Assembly: GCF_013390595.1 (NCBI RefSeq)
Contig: NZ_JACAWV010000007.1
Coordinates: forward strand, 186,001 to 250,000
From: Rhizobium sp. RM
Lineage (GTDB): Bacteria; Pseudomonadota; Alphaproteobacteria; Rhizobiales; Rhizobiaceae
DNA: 64,000 bases
Reading direction: 5' to 3'
The notes under the pieces were generated by a model, which saw only the letters and a program-made list of their open reading frames with translations, did no database searches and was not told the DNA's origin. The position numbers and the translations under genes are program-made. Position 1 is the stretch's first letter. Each line of letters begins with the position of its first letter. Below, in pieces: positions 55,393 through 64,000 of the stretch.

Positions 55393-56118
55393 CTACCTTG
55401 CAAAAATAGATCCCGTTCGTCTTGTTGGGGACGTCACAGCTTTATGAAGATGAACCATCATTGAGGCGGCGAAAAGCGGCGTCAGCAGGTTAAGGAACGG
55501 CACCGCCAGAAATCCGGCAATCACCATCCCGGCCATGAGGACGGTCGTCCGATGTTTGGCGCGCAGAGCCCTTGCTTCTGCCGGTGGGTGAAAACGCATG
55601 GCTGCGAATTCGAAAAATTCCCGTCCGAGAAGATAACCGTTCACCAGGAAGAACGCGATGAGATTGACGCCCGGGACCAGCAGGAGGAATAATGCAACGA
55701 TGTTACCGGCAATAATGACTCCGAAGAACTTGACCGACGACAACATCGCTTCGCCCAGCGGCAACGCATGGCCTGGCCGATCATCCGGATAATCTCTCTT
55801 TTCGACAACCTCAGCAACATCGTCGAGAAACAGTCCCGCGATAATGGCCGTTACCGGCGATATCAAAAGCGCGAGCGCAAGGGCCAGCCCAATACCCGCC
55901 AGAATGGCGAAAACAAAGGTAAGCCATCCGGCCCAATCGGGGATACCGGGAATCAGCGTATCCACCCAGGGTAGAGCGAAATAGATAAAGACGGATCGGA
56001 TGGTAAACCAGAGGGCAACCAGCACCAGAAGGGTGATCCCAAGCACCTTCCAAAAGACGGATCGCGTTTCGGCAGCGAAAAGATTGCCAAAAGCCCGCCT
56101 CGCAGCATCCAGTATCAT
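55393..56118 (-). CDS. EI24-domain (CysZ-like) membrane protein
   Basis: 241 residues with about five membrane segments. It has an amphipathic N-terminus (MILDAARRAFGNLFAAETRSVFW), a central LALALLISPVTAIIAGLFLDDVAEVVEKRDYP and a C-terminal FFLVNGYLLGREFFEFAAMR. These are hallmarks of the EI24/CysZ family. CysZ of enterobacteria takes up sulfate, but the family is wide and no sulfur genes are nearby, so sulfate transport is not assured. It stands alone. Confidence 0.8.
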   Translation of the reverse strand: MILDAARRAFGNLFAAETRSVFWKVLGITLLVLVALWFTIRSVFIYFALPWVDTLIPGIPDWAGWLTFVFAILAGIGLALALALLISPVTAIIAGLFLDDVAEVVEKRDYPDDRPGHALPLGEAMLSSVKFFGVIIAGNIVALFLLLVPGVNLIAFFLVNGYLLGREFFEFAAMRFHPPAEARALRAKHRTTVLMAGMVIAGFLAVPFLNLLTPLFAASMMVHLHKAVTSPTRRTGSIFAR

Positions 56119-56413
56119 TAATTGCTCCCGATCTGGGCGTCACAAGCCCCATTTCATCCAAAACAACAGATAGGAAAGCCCGTCGTCTTCAACAAGGAGA
56201 ACACCGAACGGCAAGCCTTCGAAATAAAATCGAGGATGGAATTTTGCTTGAATAAAAGCCCCCGCTAAAATATAATAAACAACCCATAATAAATTATATT
56301 TCGGTCCACGGGAGGACATGACCGAAACAGCTAGCTCGTCACCATGAAATAGCGTCCTGTCCGGCTTTTCCAGCCGGCAGCCTTACAAACATAACATCGT
56401 CCATTAAACACGA
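56119..56413. other. Intergenic region between EI24 and RpiR genes
   Basis: About 295 bases with no supported gene. An AT-rich part (56230-56300, including AATATAATAAAC and AATAAATTATAT) presumably carries the promoters of the two divergent genes. No clear palindrome was seen. Confidence 0.4.
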
Positions 56414-57259
56414 ATGAATGAGGCGTTGGTGGAAAAGCTGCTACTCAATTTGACACGTGCCATGAAAGGCGGGACACCGTCCGAACGCAAGATCGCCAAA
56501 TATCTGATTGAGCACCTGGACGAATTACCCTTTGAAACGGCCGCAACGCTCGCCGCCAAACTAGGCTTGAGCCCCATGACAGTCGGTCGCTTTCTGCGAT
56601 CGCTCGGATATCGCCAGTTCAGCGACATCCGCGCCGATCTCAGGCAAGCGGAGGAAACGGCTGGCGCTGAGCGTGTCCCGACAAAGGAAAATGAACAAAG
56701 CCATACGAACCCATTTTCTCAATTGTTACTGCAACAAATACAGGCCGTTCAGACCGCTTTCGACATGACATCGCAACCGGTCTGGCGACTTGCCATGAAC
56801 GAGATTGCAGCCGCGCCTCAGGTCTTTCTTGCTCCCTCGTCAGAAGGGTCAGGCGCCGGCCGATATTTTCATGGACGCATGCTGGAATATCGCAAAAACG
56901 TTCATTACCTCAGCAGCGACAGTTCTGCCTACGTGTCACTTTGGGATTCCGACCCACGCAGCACCCTGCTCATCATGATGGATGGCGGCGGTAACTTGGC
57001 AACATTGCAGCGGCTTTCAACCACCGCACGCAAAAGCGGATATCGAACGCTGCTGATTACGACCCGCTTCTATGAGTGGGGTCCGGAAAGCGCCGACATC
57101 TGTCTCGCCATGCCGCTTGTTCCAAGTGGCGGACAAGGTCTGCTTCAACTCGTTTCATTGATGGAGTTTGCACTGTGCACATTGGCGGCAAACGCCGACG
57201 AGGTGTGCAAGGCCCGGCTGAAAAACCTGACGAGCCTGAAGCGCGCGCTCAGCGCCTGA
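56414..57259 (+). CDS. MurR/RpiR family transcriptional regulator
   Basis: 281 residues. The N-terminal RpiR helix-turn-helix is TPSERKIAKYLIEHLDELPFETAATLAAKLGLSPMTVGRFLRSLGY (about 20-66). The C-terminal SIS domain (about 115-260) has a degenerate sugar-phosphate site: VFLAPSSEGSGAGRYFHGRM, DPRSTLLIMMD, SGYRTLLITT. Proteins of this type sense phosphosugars. It faces the FGGY kinase gene, its stop only six bases from that gene's end, so regulation of the polyol operon is plausible. Confidence 0.88.
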   Translation: MNEALVEKLLLNLTRAMKGGTPSERKIAKYLIEHLDELPFETAATLAAKLGLSPMTVGRFLRSLGYRQFSDIRADLRQAEETAGAERVPTKENEQSHTNPFSQLLLQQIQAVQTAFDMTSQPVWRLAMNEIAAAPQVFLAPSSEGSGAGRYFHGRMLEYRKNVHYLSSDSSAYVSLWDSDPRSTLLIMMDGGGNLATLQRLSTTARKSGYRTLLITTRFYEWGPESADICLAMPLVPSGGQGLLQLVSLMEFALCTLAANADEVCKARLKNLTSLKRALSA

Positions 57260-57265
57260 CGTGGC

Positions 57266-58840
57266 TCAAAGGCTTTCCAGTTCCTGCCTGTGACGATGCA
57301 TGGCAAGAAAACGACGGTAATCCCTGTCGTAGCCCTTCGCTGCGGACGCGCTCACTGGAACCTCGTCTCCGCCCGGATACATCGCAGCGCCCGCTGCTGC
57401 CAGGCCATCGTAGACATGGCCGGCCGATGCCGCCGTCATTGCCGTTCCGAGCAGGACGGCGTCGGCAGTTTTGGGAACAACGATGCGCTTCCCGGTAACG
57501 TCAGCATAAAGCTCAATCAGGAGCGGATTTTTCACATGTCCACCGGTCACATGAAGTGTCTCGATCACGTAGCCGAAACCTTCCATCGTATCGAGAACGT
57601 GGCGTGCTCCGAGAGCTATCGCGACCGCCGTTCGCCAGTAAAGCCGACACAGATTGTCGAAGGAGGTATCGAGCGTTAGGCCACTAATGACACCCACCGC
57701 ATGAGGATCGGCCAAGGGGGACCGGTTGCCGTGGAAATCGGGCAAGACATGCAGCCGATCGGCGAAACTATCGCCTTCTCGGGCACGCAACTCCATGACA
57801 CGGCTGACGATCCGACCGTGCAATTGCGAATTTGGTTCGCCACCTGCAGCATGCATCCGGACGATATGATCGAGAAGCGCGCCTGTAGCAGACTGGCCGC
57901 CCTCGACCAGCCAGTGATCGGGCAATACCGCTTGCCAATAAGGGCCCCACAGGCTCTGTCCAGGCATCTGCTCTTCGGACAAAGCGACAAGGCAGCTTGA
58001 GGTGCCGGCAATCAGCGCCACGTGTCTGCCAACATCCGATTGAAGAGAACCGCCGAGCGCGCCAAGCGCACCGGCATAGGCATCTATCATGCCTGCCGCG
58101 ACGTGGCACTGGCAGTCAAGACCAAGTTCGGCGGCAGCATCCGGCGTCAGGGTGCCCATGCTGCCACCCGGCTGAACCGTGAGTTCAGGCAGGCCTGCCC
58201 GTTCAACGAGATCGGATAACCCAGCCATAGCAAGATAATCTGCCTGCCAGCCAGTTTTCTCCTGCGCCAGAAAATTCCATTTCGCTGTCAACGTACAATT
58301 GGAACGCTGGGCCGATCCAGTCGCCTTCCAGGTCAGGAAGTCAGCCAGATCAAAAGCATAGCCCATCCGTGACCAACTCTCTGGCATATGCTTTTTCAGC
58401 CACATCAGTTTCGGCATCTGCATTTCCGGAGACATGCTCTTTCCGGCAAAATCCAGAACCCGGTGCCTGCTATCGGTGAGAAAGTCCGCCTCTCCTATGG
58501 CCCGATGATCAAGCCATACAATTGTGTCGAACCGATCTTCACCTGTTGTCGACACGGATACTGGCTGGCCATCACGCCCGCGTACCACCAATGAACAGGT
58601 CGCGTCGAAGCCGATTGCAGCAACGCTTTCAGCCGAAACCGCAGCGTCGACGAGAGCTGCACGAACCGCTTTACAGACCGCATCCCATATGTCCGTGGAG
58701 TCATGCTCGGCATGGTTTTCCAGCGGTCGGATCATGACGATTGGATGTGTCGCACGCGCAAGCAGCCTACCGGCCGGATCAAAAATGCCGGCACGTGCGC
58801 TGCCCGTACCGACATCGACAGCGACGAGATTATGACGCAT
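57266..58840 (-). CDS. FGGY family carbohydrate kinase (ribulokinase/ribitol kinase-like)
   Basis: 524 residues. FGGY features are VAVDVGTGSARAGIFDPAG (phosphate loop), GFDATCSLVVRGRDG, WLDHRA, AAGMIDAYAGALGALGG with the catalytic Asp, and HVTGGHVKNPLLIELYADVTG near the C-terminus. Length and motifs fit the D-ribulokinase (FGGY-type) branch rather than xylulokinase; xylB is separate at 31.5 kb. It is last in the polyol operon and probably phosphorylates a ketose made by the dehydrogenases. Confidence 0.85.
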   Translation of the reverse strand: MRHNLVAVDVGTGSARAGIFDPAGRLLARATHPIVMIRPLENHAEHDSTDIWDAVCKAVRAALVDAAVSAESVAAIGFDATCSLVVRGRDGQPVSVSTTGEDRFDTIVWLDHRAIGEADFLTDSRHRVLDFAGKSMSPEMQMPKLMWLKKHMPESWSRMGYAFDLADFLTWKATGSAQRSNCTLTAKWNFLAQEKTGWQADYLAMAGLSDLVERAGLPELTVQPGGSMGTLTPDAAAELGLDCQCHVAAGMIDAYAGALGALGGSLQSDVGRHVALIAGTSSCLVALSEEQMPGQSLWGPYWQAVLPDHWLVEGGQSATGALLDHIVRMHAAGGEPNSQLHGRIVSRVMELRAREGDSFADRLHVLPDFHGNRSPLADPHAVGVISGLTLDTSFDNLCRLYWRTAVAIALGARHVLDTMEGFGYVIETLHVTGGHVKNPLLIELYADVTGKRIVVPKTADAVLLGTAMTAASAGHVYDGLAAAGAAMYPGGDEVPVSASAAKGYDRDYRRFLAMHRHRQELESL

Positions 58841-58900
58841 CAGGTTTCGGTTTCCATCCCTCGCGCGACGACCGTAGACCAGGAGATGGTATTGTTCGCG

Positions 58901-59623
58901 TCAGAGCGCACCACGTTCCACCTGCTTGCCAGAGCCAACCCGCCCCAAACAACCGTCGACAAGTTGGACCAAATCCGGCATCGCGTCAAACACTGCATCT
59001 GCGCCGAGCCCAGCAATTTTTTCCCGAAAGGCGGGAAAACGTGCATGCGAACCGCCCGTGAAAGCAAAGACGGTCATTCCTGCCGCTTTTGCCGCGGCGA
59101 TACCTGCCGGGCTGTCCTCGATGACGATGCAGTGACCTGGGTTGGCACCCATCTCACGCGCGGCATGTAAAAAAAGATCAGGGGCTGGCTTGCCGTTCTT
59201 CACCATGGTGGCGCTAAAAATATGCGGTTCAAACCGGTCGAGAATTCCCGTCAGACCAAGGGAATAGCGGATACGCTCCGGCTGACTGGACGAGGCAACA
59301 CAGCGCGGCGCAGACAATCTGTCCAACGTCTCGGCAATGCCGGAGATCGGCTGTAACTCAGTCCGAAACCGTTCGAACAGTGTTGCGCGCATGTGATCGA
59401 GAAAATCGATGTCCGTTTCGATGCCGTAATCATCAAACAAAGTCGCCGTCATGCTCGATACGCTTCGTCCGAGGAACCGGTTATAGGCCTCCTCCTCTCC
59501 CATCTCCACGCCGAGATGGAAAAGCATGTCGAGCAGGACTGCGATGGAAACAGGCTCGCTATCGACGAGAACGCCGTCGCAATCGAAAATCAGCAGAGGT
59601 TCGTTCCCGTCGCACATTTGCAT
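58901..59623 (-). CDS. HAD-superfamily sugar phosphatase/mutase-like
   Basis: 240 residues from the ATG at 59623, which overlaps the mannitol dehydrogenase stop (ATGA); a second Met two codons later is possible. HAD motif I is FDCDGVLVDSE, motif II is VASSSQPERI, and motif III/IV is KPAPDLFL...CIVIEDSPAGIAAAKAAGM. An alpha-helical cap lies between. It is similar to enzymes acting on sugar or polyol phosphates. The operon suggests a role in clearing or interconverting polyol phosphates. Confidence 0.88.
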   Translation of the reverse strand: MQMCDGNEPLLIFDCDGVLVDSEPVSIAVLLDMLFHLGVEMGEEEAYNRFLGRSVSSMTATLFDDYGIETDIDFLDHMRATLFERFRTELQPISGIAETLDRLSAPRCVASSSQPERIRYSLGLTGILDRFEPHIFSATMVKNGKPAPDLFLHAAREMGANPGHCIVIEDSPAGIAAAKAAGMTVFAFTGGSHARFPAFREKIAGLGADAVFDAMPDLVQLVDGCLGRVGSGKQVERGAL

Positions 59624-61107
59624 CACGTCTCGGCCAGCTTGCCGTCCAGATAAAGTTGCAGCGTCTTGGCGGTGCCATCTTTCCACAGCGTCGCCAACGC
59701 GTGGGCGAAGCGTTTACGGAAAAGCTCCGATTCGGCAACCTCACCGAAGATGTCACGCAAGGCGAGAAACGCCATCGGATCGTCCTTCGCTTTGATGGCT
59801 GCTGCCTGAAGCCGTTCGGCGCTGGCGTCATTGAACACAATCTGTTTGCCGCTGTCGGACGTTCCGTAGAAGTATCGGCACCAGAGCGCGGAAACGAGAG
59901 ACAGCCCGACGATGTCCTGGCCCGAGGCCAGACGGTCAGCCGTGGATGGCAGGATGAATTTCGGTTGGCGGTTGGAGCCATCCTGCGCAAGACGCGGAAT
60001 AGTGTCCCCGATCTTCGGATTGAGGAAGCGACGTTCGATCAGATCGAAATATTCGTTCAGGTCGGTGTCTGGCACAGGCGGAATGATCGGGATGATTTCG
60101 TCTTTTTCAAGCTTGGCGAGAAACGAACGGATGAGCGGGTGCTCCATCGCTTCGTGTACGAAATGGACATCGAGAAGAGCAGCGGGATAAGCGATCGCCG
60201 CGTGACCGCCGTTGAGGATGCGGATTTTCATATGCTCGTAGGGTGCGACATCGGACACGAACTGGACCCCTGCCTTTTCAAGCGCCGGTCGACCTGAAGG
60301 AAACTTGTCCTCCATCACCCATTGCTTGAACTCTTCGCAAAAGACCGGCCAATTGTCCTCGATACCGAATTCGTCGCGGGCTATGTTGCGCTCACGCTCA
60401 CCTGTTGCAGGCGTTATGCGGTCAACCATGGAGTTCGGGAACGAGACATTCTCGCCAATCCAGGTGGCAAAGGCAGGATCGGAGAGCGCCGCAAGCCCGA
60501 CAACAGCGTTTTTCGTAACCTTGCCGTTATGAGGAATGTTGTCGCAGGACATGATCGTAAATGGCTGGATGCCCTTGTCGCGGCGGGCTTTCAATCCCGC
60601 GACGATCAATCCGAACACCGTCTTCGGTGACGACGGGCTGTTTGCATCTCCGACAATTGCGGGATGGGAGGGATTGAAGTCCCCAGATGCATCAATGAAA
60701 TAACCGCCTTCGGTGATGGTCATCGAAACGATCCGGATCTTTGGATCGGACAGCGCCTCGATCGTGGTCTGCGCAACCCCCACCGGCAGGATGTCGATCA
60801 TTGGCCCCGTGACGCGGGCGCCGGTGCGATTGTTGTCCTGCTCCACAACAGTGGTCAGGAAATCCTGGGCAGCAAGCTTCTCACGCATCAACTCATCGGA
60901 AGGCAAAACACCGGCTCCAACGATCGCAAAATCCTGGTCGGCCCCCATGTTGAAGAGGTCATCAAGATAGACCGCCTGATGGGCACGATGAAAATTGCCG
61001 ACACCAAAGTGCACGATCCCGGCACTGAGATCAGAACGGGAATAGGCCGGAACCGATGCCGTTTTTTTGGCTTCATCGAGTGTTGCAAGTGAGAGTTTGC
61101 ATGTCAT
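59623..61107 (-). CDS. mtlK: Mannitol 2-dehydrogenase
   Basis: 494 residues from the ATG at 61107, with GAGGA upstream; the extension to 61170 is rejected. It belongs to the long-chain polyol-specific dehydrogenases. GVGNFHRAHQAVYLDDL (residues about 34-50) is the NAD-binding Gly motif with the family's FHRAH. The catalytic KxxxxNxxH appears as KIRILNGGH near residue 292. It oxidises mannitol, and often arabitol or sorbitol, to the ketose. It is coupled to the HAD gene downstream and follows sorbitol dehydrogenase by 63 bases. Confidence 0.94.
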   Translation of the reverse strand: MTCKLSLATLDEAKKTASVPAYSRSDLSAGIVHFGVGNFHRAHQAVYLDDLFNMGADQDFAIVGAGVLPSDELMREKLAAQDFLTTVVEQDNNRTGARVTGPMIDILPVGVAQTTIEALSDPKIRIVSMTITEGGYFIDASGDFNPSHPAIVGDANSPSSPKTVFGLIVAGLKARRDKGIQPFTIMSCDNIPHNGKVTKNAVVGLAALSDPAFATWIGENVSFPNSMVDRITPATGERERNIARDEFGIEDNWPVFCEEFKQWVMEDKFPSGRPALEKAGVQFVSDVAPYEHMKIRILNGGHAAIAYPAALLDVHFVHEAMEHPLIRSFLAKLEKDEIIPIIPPVPDTDLNEYFDLIERRFLNPKIGDTIPRLAQDGSNRQPKFILPSTADRLASGQDIVGLSLVSALWCRYFYGTSDSGKQIVFNDASAERLQAAAIKAKDDPMAFLALRDIFGEVAESELFRKRFAHALATLWKDGTAKTLQLYLDGKLAET

Positions 61108-61170
61108 GTGACGATCCTCAAAAGGGAAACGTTGTTCGTGCCAACAGGAGAATGCTTGTGCATTCTGCAA

Positions 61171-61947
61171 TCAGCTCATCCAGTTGCCGCCATCCACGTT
61201 GTAAGTCTGGGCGACGATGTATTCGGCTTCTGTAGAGGCGAGGAAAATCGCCATGCCGGTCAGATCTTCAGCGCGGCCCATGCGGCCAAACGGTACCGCC
61301 TCACCAACAAGCTTCTTCTTTTCGCCGCGCGGGCGGTTTTCGTATTTTGCGAAGAGGGCATCGACACCGTCCCAATGCTCGCCATCCACCACGCCGGGTG
61401 CGATCGCGTTGACATTGATGCCGTGTTTGATGAGATCCAGTCCGGCTGACTGCGTCAGACTGATGACGGCGGCTTTGGTGGCACAATAAACGGCGACGAG
61501 GGCTTCACCGCGGCGACCAGCCTGGCTGGCCATGTTGATGATCTTGCCGCCGTTGCCGCGCTCAATCATCGACTTCGCCGCTGACTGCATCATGAAGAGC
61601 GTGCCTGAAACGTTGATGGAGAACAGTCGATCGTAGCTGTCGCGCGATATCTCAACGATAGGTGCCAGATCAAACAGTGCAGCGTTGTTCACGAGAATGT
61701 CGATGCCACCTTGTCGGCTTTCCACAGTCCGGATTGCAGTATCGATCGAATGCTGCTTCGTGACGTCGAGCTCTACCGCATAGGCATTCTCGCCGATCTC
61801 ATTGGCTGTTTTTGCAGCGCGCTCGAAATTGATGTCGGCAATTGCAACCGTCGCGCCTTCCCGCACATAGGCTTCGGCAAATGCGCGACCGATGCCGCGG
61901 GCCGACCCTGTGATGAGGGCCGACTTGCCGTTCAGACGTCCACTCAT
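61171..61947 (-). CDS. smoS: Sorbitol (glucitol) dehydrogenase, SDR type
   Basis: 258 residues. TGSARGIG (13-20) binds NAD and Asp38 gives NAD preference. Ser141, Tyr154 and Lys158 (YCATK) are the catalytic set. [22 protein letters not shown] is characteristic of the SmoS/PolS group, which oxidises sorbitol to fructose and galactitol to tagatose. The ATG overlaps the smoK stop by four bases (61944-61947), so translation is coupled. Confidence 0.93.
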   Translation of the reverse strand: MSGRLNGKSALITGSARGIGRAFAEAYVREGATVAIADINFERAAKTANEIGENAYAVELDVTKQHSIDTAIRTVESRQGGIDILVNNAALFDLAPIVEISRDSYDRLFSINVSGTLFMMQSAAKSMIERGNGGKIINMASQAGRRGEALVAVYCATKAAVISLTQSAGLDLIKHGINVNAIAPGVVDGEHWDGVDALFAKYENRPRGEKKKLVGEAVPFGRMGRAEDLTGMAIFLASTEAEYIVAQTYNVDGGNWMS

Positions 61948-62942
61948 AATGCGACGCCTTTTTCATTGAAGCGATGGATCTTGGTCTCGTCTGGCGAAAT
62001 GAAAACCGTGTCACCATGCTTGCAGGCAAATTCGCCATCGGCGCGCGCTGTGACCGGACCGATGCCATCTACGTCGAGGTGCAGGAAAGTGTCGGAGCCG
62101 AGATGTTCGGCAACGGTAACAGTACCCCGCCATACTCCATTTTCCTTGGAAAGCGAAAGATGCTCGGGACGGACACCGACAGTTGCCGCACCTTTGGCAC
62201 GCGCGTAGTCACCCGTGATGAGGTTCATGCGCGGCGAACCGATGAAGCCGGCGACGAAGAGGTTTGCGGGGCTGCGGTAAAGCTCCATCGGAGACCCGAC
62301 CTGTTCGATATTGCCGCGGTTCAGCACGACGATCTTGTCAGCCATTGTCATGGCTTCGACCTGATCGTGCGTGACGTAAATCATCGTCGTCTTAAGGGTG
62401 TTGTGCAGCTCGGAGATTTCGAGCCGCATTGTGCCTCGCAGCGCCGCATCCAGGTTGGAGAGCGGTTCATCGAACAGGAAGGCAGACGGTTCGCGGACGA
62501 TGGCGCGACCGATGGCAACACGCTGGCGTTGACCACCGGACAACTGCGAGGGACGACGCTCAAGATAATCGGTCAGATTGAGAACACGTGCAGCATCTTC
62601 GACCTTCTTGTCGATCACGGCCTTGTCGAGTTTGGCCATTTTCAGCGGAAAGGCGATGTTGTTTCTGACGCTCATATGCGGATAGAGCGCGTAAGACTGA
62701 AACACCATAGCAAGGCCACGTTCGGCAGGAGCCTTTTCGGTTACATCCTTGCCATCAATGACAATCTGCCCCCCCGAGACATCCTCTAAACCCGCGATGA
62801 GACGCAGGAGCGTGGACTTTCCGCAACCGGAAGGACCGACAAACACGACAAATTCGCCATCGTTGATATCAAGATCAATAGAGGGGATGACCTTGGCTTC
62901 ACCGAAGACCTTGGAGACTTTTTTTAGCGAAATACTGCCCAT
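61944..62942 (-). CDS. smoK: Sugar-alcohol ABC transporter ATP-binding protein
   Basis: A 332-residue MalK/UgpC-family ATPase. Walker [10 protein letters not shown] (36-44), Q-loop [12 protein letters not shown], signature [15 protein letters not shown], Walker [12 protein letters not shown] and H-loop [11 protein letters not shown] are all intact. The C-terminal TOBE region (about 240-332, [23 protein letters not shown]) is where regulation occurs. It energises the permeases encoded next to it. Confidence 0.95.
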   Translation of the reverse strand: MGSISLKKVSKVFGEAKVIPSIDLDINDGEFVVFVGPSGCGKSTLLRLIAGLEDVSGGQIVIDGKDVTEKAPAERGLAMVFQSYALYPHMSVRNNIAFPLKMAKLDKAVIDKKVEDAARVLNLTDYLERRPSQLSGGQRQRVAIGRAIVREPSAFLFDEPLSNLDAALRGTMRLEISELHNTLKTTMIYVTHDQVEAMTMADKIVVLNRGNIEQVGSPMELYRSPANLFVAGFIGSPRMNLITGDYARAKGAATVGVRPEHLSLSKENGVWRGTVTVAEHLGSDTFLHLDVDGIGPVTARADGEFACKHGDTVFISPDETKIHRFNEKGVAL

Positions 62943-62957
62943 TTTTATCGTTCCTTG

Positions 62958-63782
62958 TTATTTCACCGCGCCAAAGGTCAGGCCGCGCACAAGTTGTTTT
63001 TGTGAAAACCAGCCGATGACAAGGATCGGTGCGATCGCCATCATCGAGGCTGCCGAAAGCTTTGCCCAGAAAAGCCCCTGCGGACTGGAGAAGGAGGCGA
63101 TGAATGCCGTCAACGGTGCTGCATTCGTCGTCGTCAACCGGATGGTCCAGAAGGATTCGTTCCACGCAAGGATGACGTTCAGGAGAAGTGTCGAGGCTAT
63201 GCCTGGAACTGCCATCGGAGTGAGGACATGAATGATCTCGTTCCACAACGAGGCTCCGTCCATACGTGCCGCTTCAAGGATTTCCCCCGGGATTTCGCGA
63301 AAATAGGTGTAGAGCATCCATATGACGATGGGCAAATTGATGAAGGTCAGCATGATCGTCAGGCCAATGCGGGTATCGAGAAGGCCGGCATTGCGGAAAA
63401 TCAGGTAGATCGGCACCAGAACGGCAACCGCCGGCATCATCTTGGTGGAGAGCATCCACATCAAGATGTCCTTGGTGCGCTTCGTCGGAGAAAAGGCCAT
63501 TGCCCATGCAGCCGGGATGGCGACCATAAGTGCAATGATCGTTGAACCGAGCGACAGGACCACGGAATTCATGAACGGCTTGAAGTAATCGCGCTGCGTC
63601 TGCACCGTGATGTAATTTTCCAATGTTCCAGAAGGAATGAGGCTAAACCCGGCGATCGCTTCAGGCTCCGTCTTGATGGATGTGAGGAAGGCGTAAAGGA
63701 TCGGAAAGAACAGGATGAGGGCAACTGCCCATGCGGCAAGAGAAAAGCCGATCTTGGAGCGGGTGGATGTTTTGCGTGCCAT
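62958..63782 (-). CDS. smoG: Sugar-alcohol ABC transporter permease (MalG-type)
   Basis: 274 residues with six membrane segments. The coupling loop EAARMDGASLWNEIIHVLTPM is the EAA motif (about residues 175-195). The N-terminal AWAVALILFFPILYAFLTSIKTEPEA and C-terminal GWFSQKQLVRGLTFGAVK are typical of SmoG/MtlG. It lies 15 bases before smoK and 13 bases after the partial permease upstream, so the operon is tight. Confidence 0.94.
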   Translation of the reverse strand: MARKTSTRSKIGFSLAAWAVALILFFPILYAFLTSIKTEPEAIAGFSLIPSGTLENYITVQTQRDYFKPFMNSVVLSLGSTIIALMVAIPAAWAMAFSPTKRTKDILMWMLSTKMMPAVAVLVPIYLIFRNAGLLDTRIGLTIMLTFINLPIVIWMLYTYFREIPGEILEAARMDGASLWNEIIHVLTPMAVPGIASTLLLNVILAWNESFWTIRLTTTNAAPLTAFIASFSSPQGLFWAKLSAASMMAIAPILVIGWFSQKQLVRGLTFGAVK

Positions 63783-63795
63783 GATCTTTATCCCC

Positions 63796-64000
63796 TTAGC
63801 GATCGAGGTTCTTGCCGACGGCGCGCATCAGGAAGATGGCGACGATGTTGGCGAGGATGACAGCAATGATGCCGCCGGCCGATGCGCCACCGACGTCGTA
63901 ACCGAGCAGCGCGGTGCGGTAGATGAGGAAGGCGAGGTTGGTGGAGGCGTAACCCGGACCACCGTTGGTGGTAACGAGGATTTCTGCATAGACACCGAGC
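63796..64000 (-). CDS. smoF: Sugar-alcohol ABC transporter permease (MalF-type), C-terminal part
   Basis: Only the last 67 or so residues are in the window; the gene runs off the right edge. The visible part reads LVTTNGGPGYASTNLAFLIY, then GYDVGGASAGGIIAVILANIV and ends MRAVGKNLDR. The T-NGGPGYAS-TN stretch and the terminal membrane segment are typical of MalF-type partners such as SmoF/MtlF. The substrate-binding protein gene is probably just outside. Confidence 0.85.
   Translation of the reverse strand, partial: LGVYAEILVTTNGGPGYASTNLAFLIYRTALLGYDVGGASAGGIIAVILANIVAIFLMRAVGKNLDR

Overview
The window looks like a piece of a Rhizobiaceae genome, most likely Agrobacterium or a close Rhizobium relative and plausibly its second chromosome or chromid. 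This rests on the GC-rich sequence, the protein families present (an Smo-type polyol transporter with SmoS and MtlK, a SitABCD manganese importer with Mur-box-like palindromes, an alphaproteobacterial ornithine decarboxylase with a long leader) and the compact gene packing. No rRNA, tRNA, CRISPR array, insertion sequence or prophage was seen. Both ends cut through genes: a creatininase-family gene on the left and a sugar-permease gene on the right.

From 0 to 11.6 kb: a creatininase-family 3' end; a COG0523 (CobW-like) zinc GTPase behind a Zur-like operator and a WD40 protein; an MFS transporter; a small exported repeat protein divergent from an outer-membrane barrel; a glyoxalase-like protein; OmpW with an FNR-like box; a soluble double-PAS chemoreceptor; and a MarR regulator with its MFS transporter. 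From 11.8 to 24.5 kb: a GNAT enzyme; ornithine decarboxylase with a leader of about 400 nt; a divergent LysR; a DUF1007 plus NicO nickel/cobalt pair; a second GNAT plus a small membrane protein; a DUF533 protein whose ribosome-binding site lies in a strong hairpin; KDPG aldolase; a CYTH/CHAD pair; the tRNA hydroxylase TrhO; and a membrane GGDEF-EAL protein.

From 24.7 to 38.7 kb: the methionine importer metNIQ; a nitroreductase; a GH1 beta-glucosidase; a xylose block (LacI-type regulator, xylB, xylA); and an EmrAB-type efflux operon with a divergent TetR regulator. The same 14-base operator-like sequence occurs before emrA, before tetR and before the neighbouring terC. From 38.8 to 48.9 kb: an SLC13-type permease with RCK_C domains; gltX-lysS; a His-rich anchored protein divergent from sitABCD; and a 57-residue DUF1328 protein.

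From 49 to 64 kb: an SDR with an IclR regulator; transaldolase with a divergent SorC-type regulator; an Ada-like protein; a DUF2244 protein; endonuclease III; an EI24-domain membrane protein; an RpiR regulator; and a minus-strand sugar-alcohol operon read as permease, permease, ATPase, sorbitol dehydrogenase, mannitol 2-dehydrogenase, HAD phosphatase and FGGY kinase. The catabolic theme is sugars and polyols feeding the Entner-Doudoroff and pentose-phosphate routes (xylAB, transaldolase, KDPG aldolase, polyol dehydrogenases). The second theme is metal handling (zinc GTPase, NicO, TerC, SitABCD). Most of what looks new is regulatory: operators, leaders and unexplained hairpins. The small exported repeat protein paired with an orphan barrel is the best candidate for an undescribed protein system.
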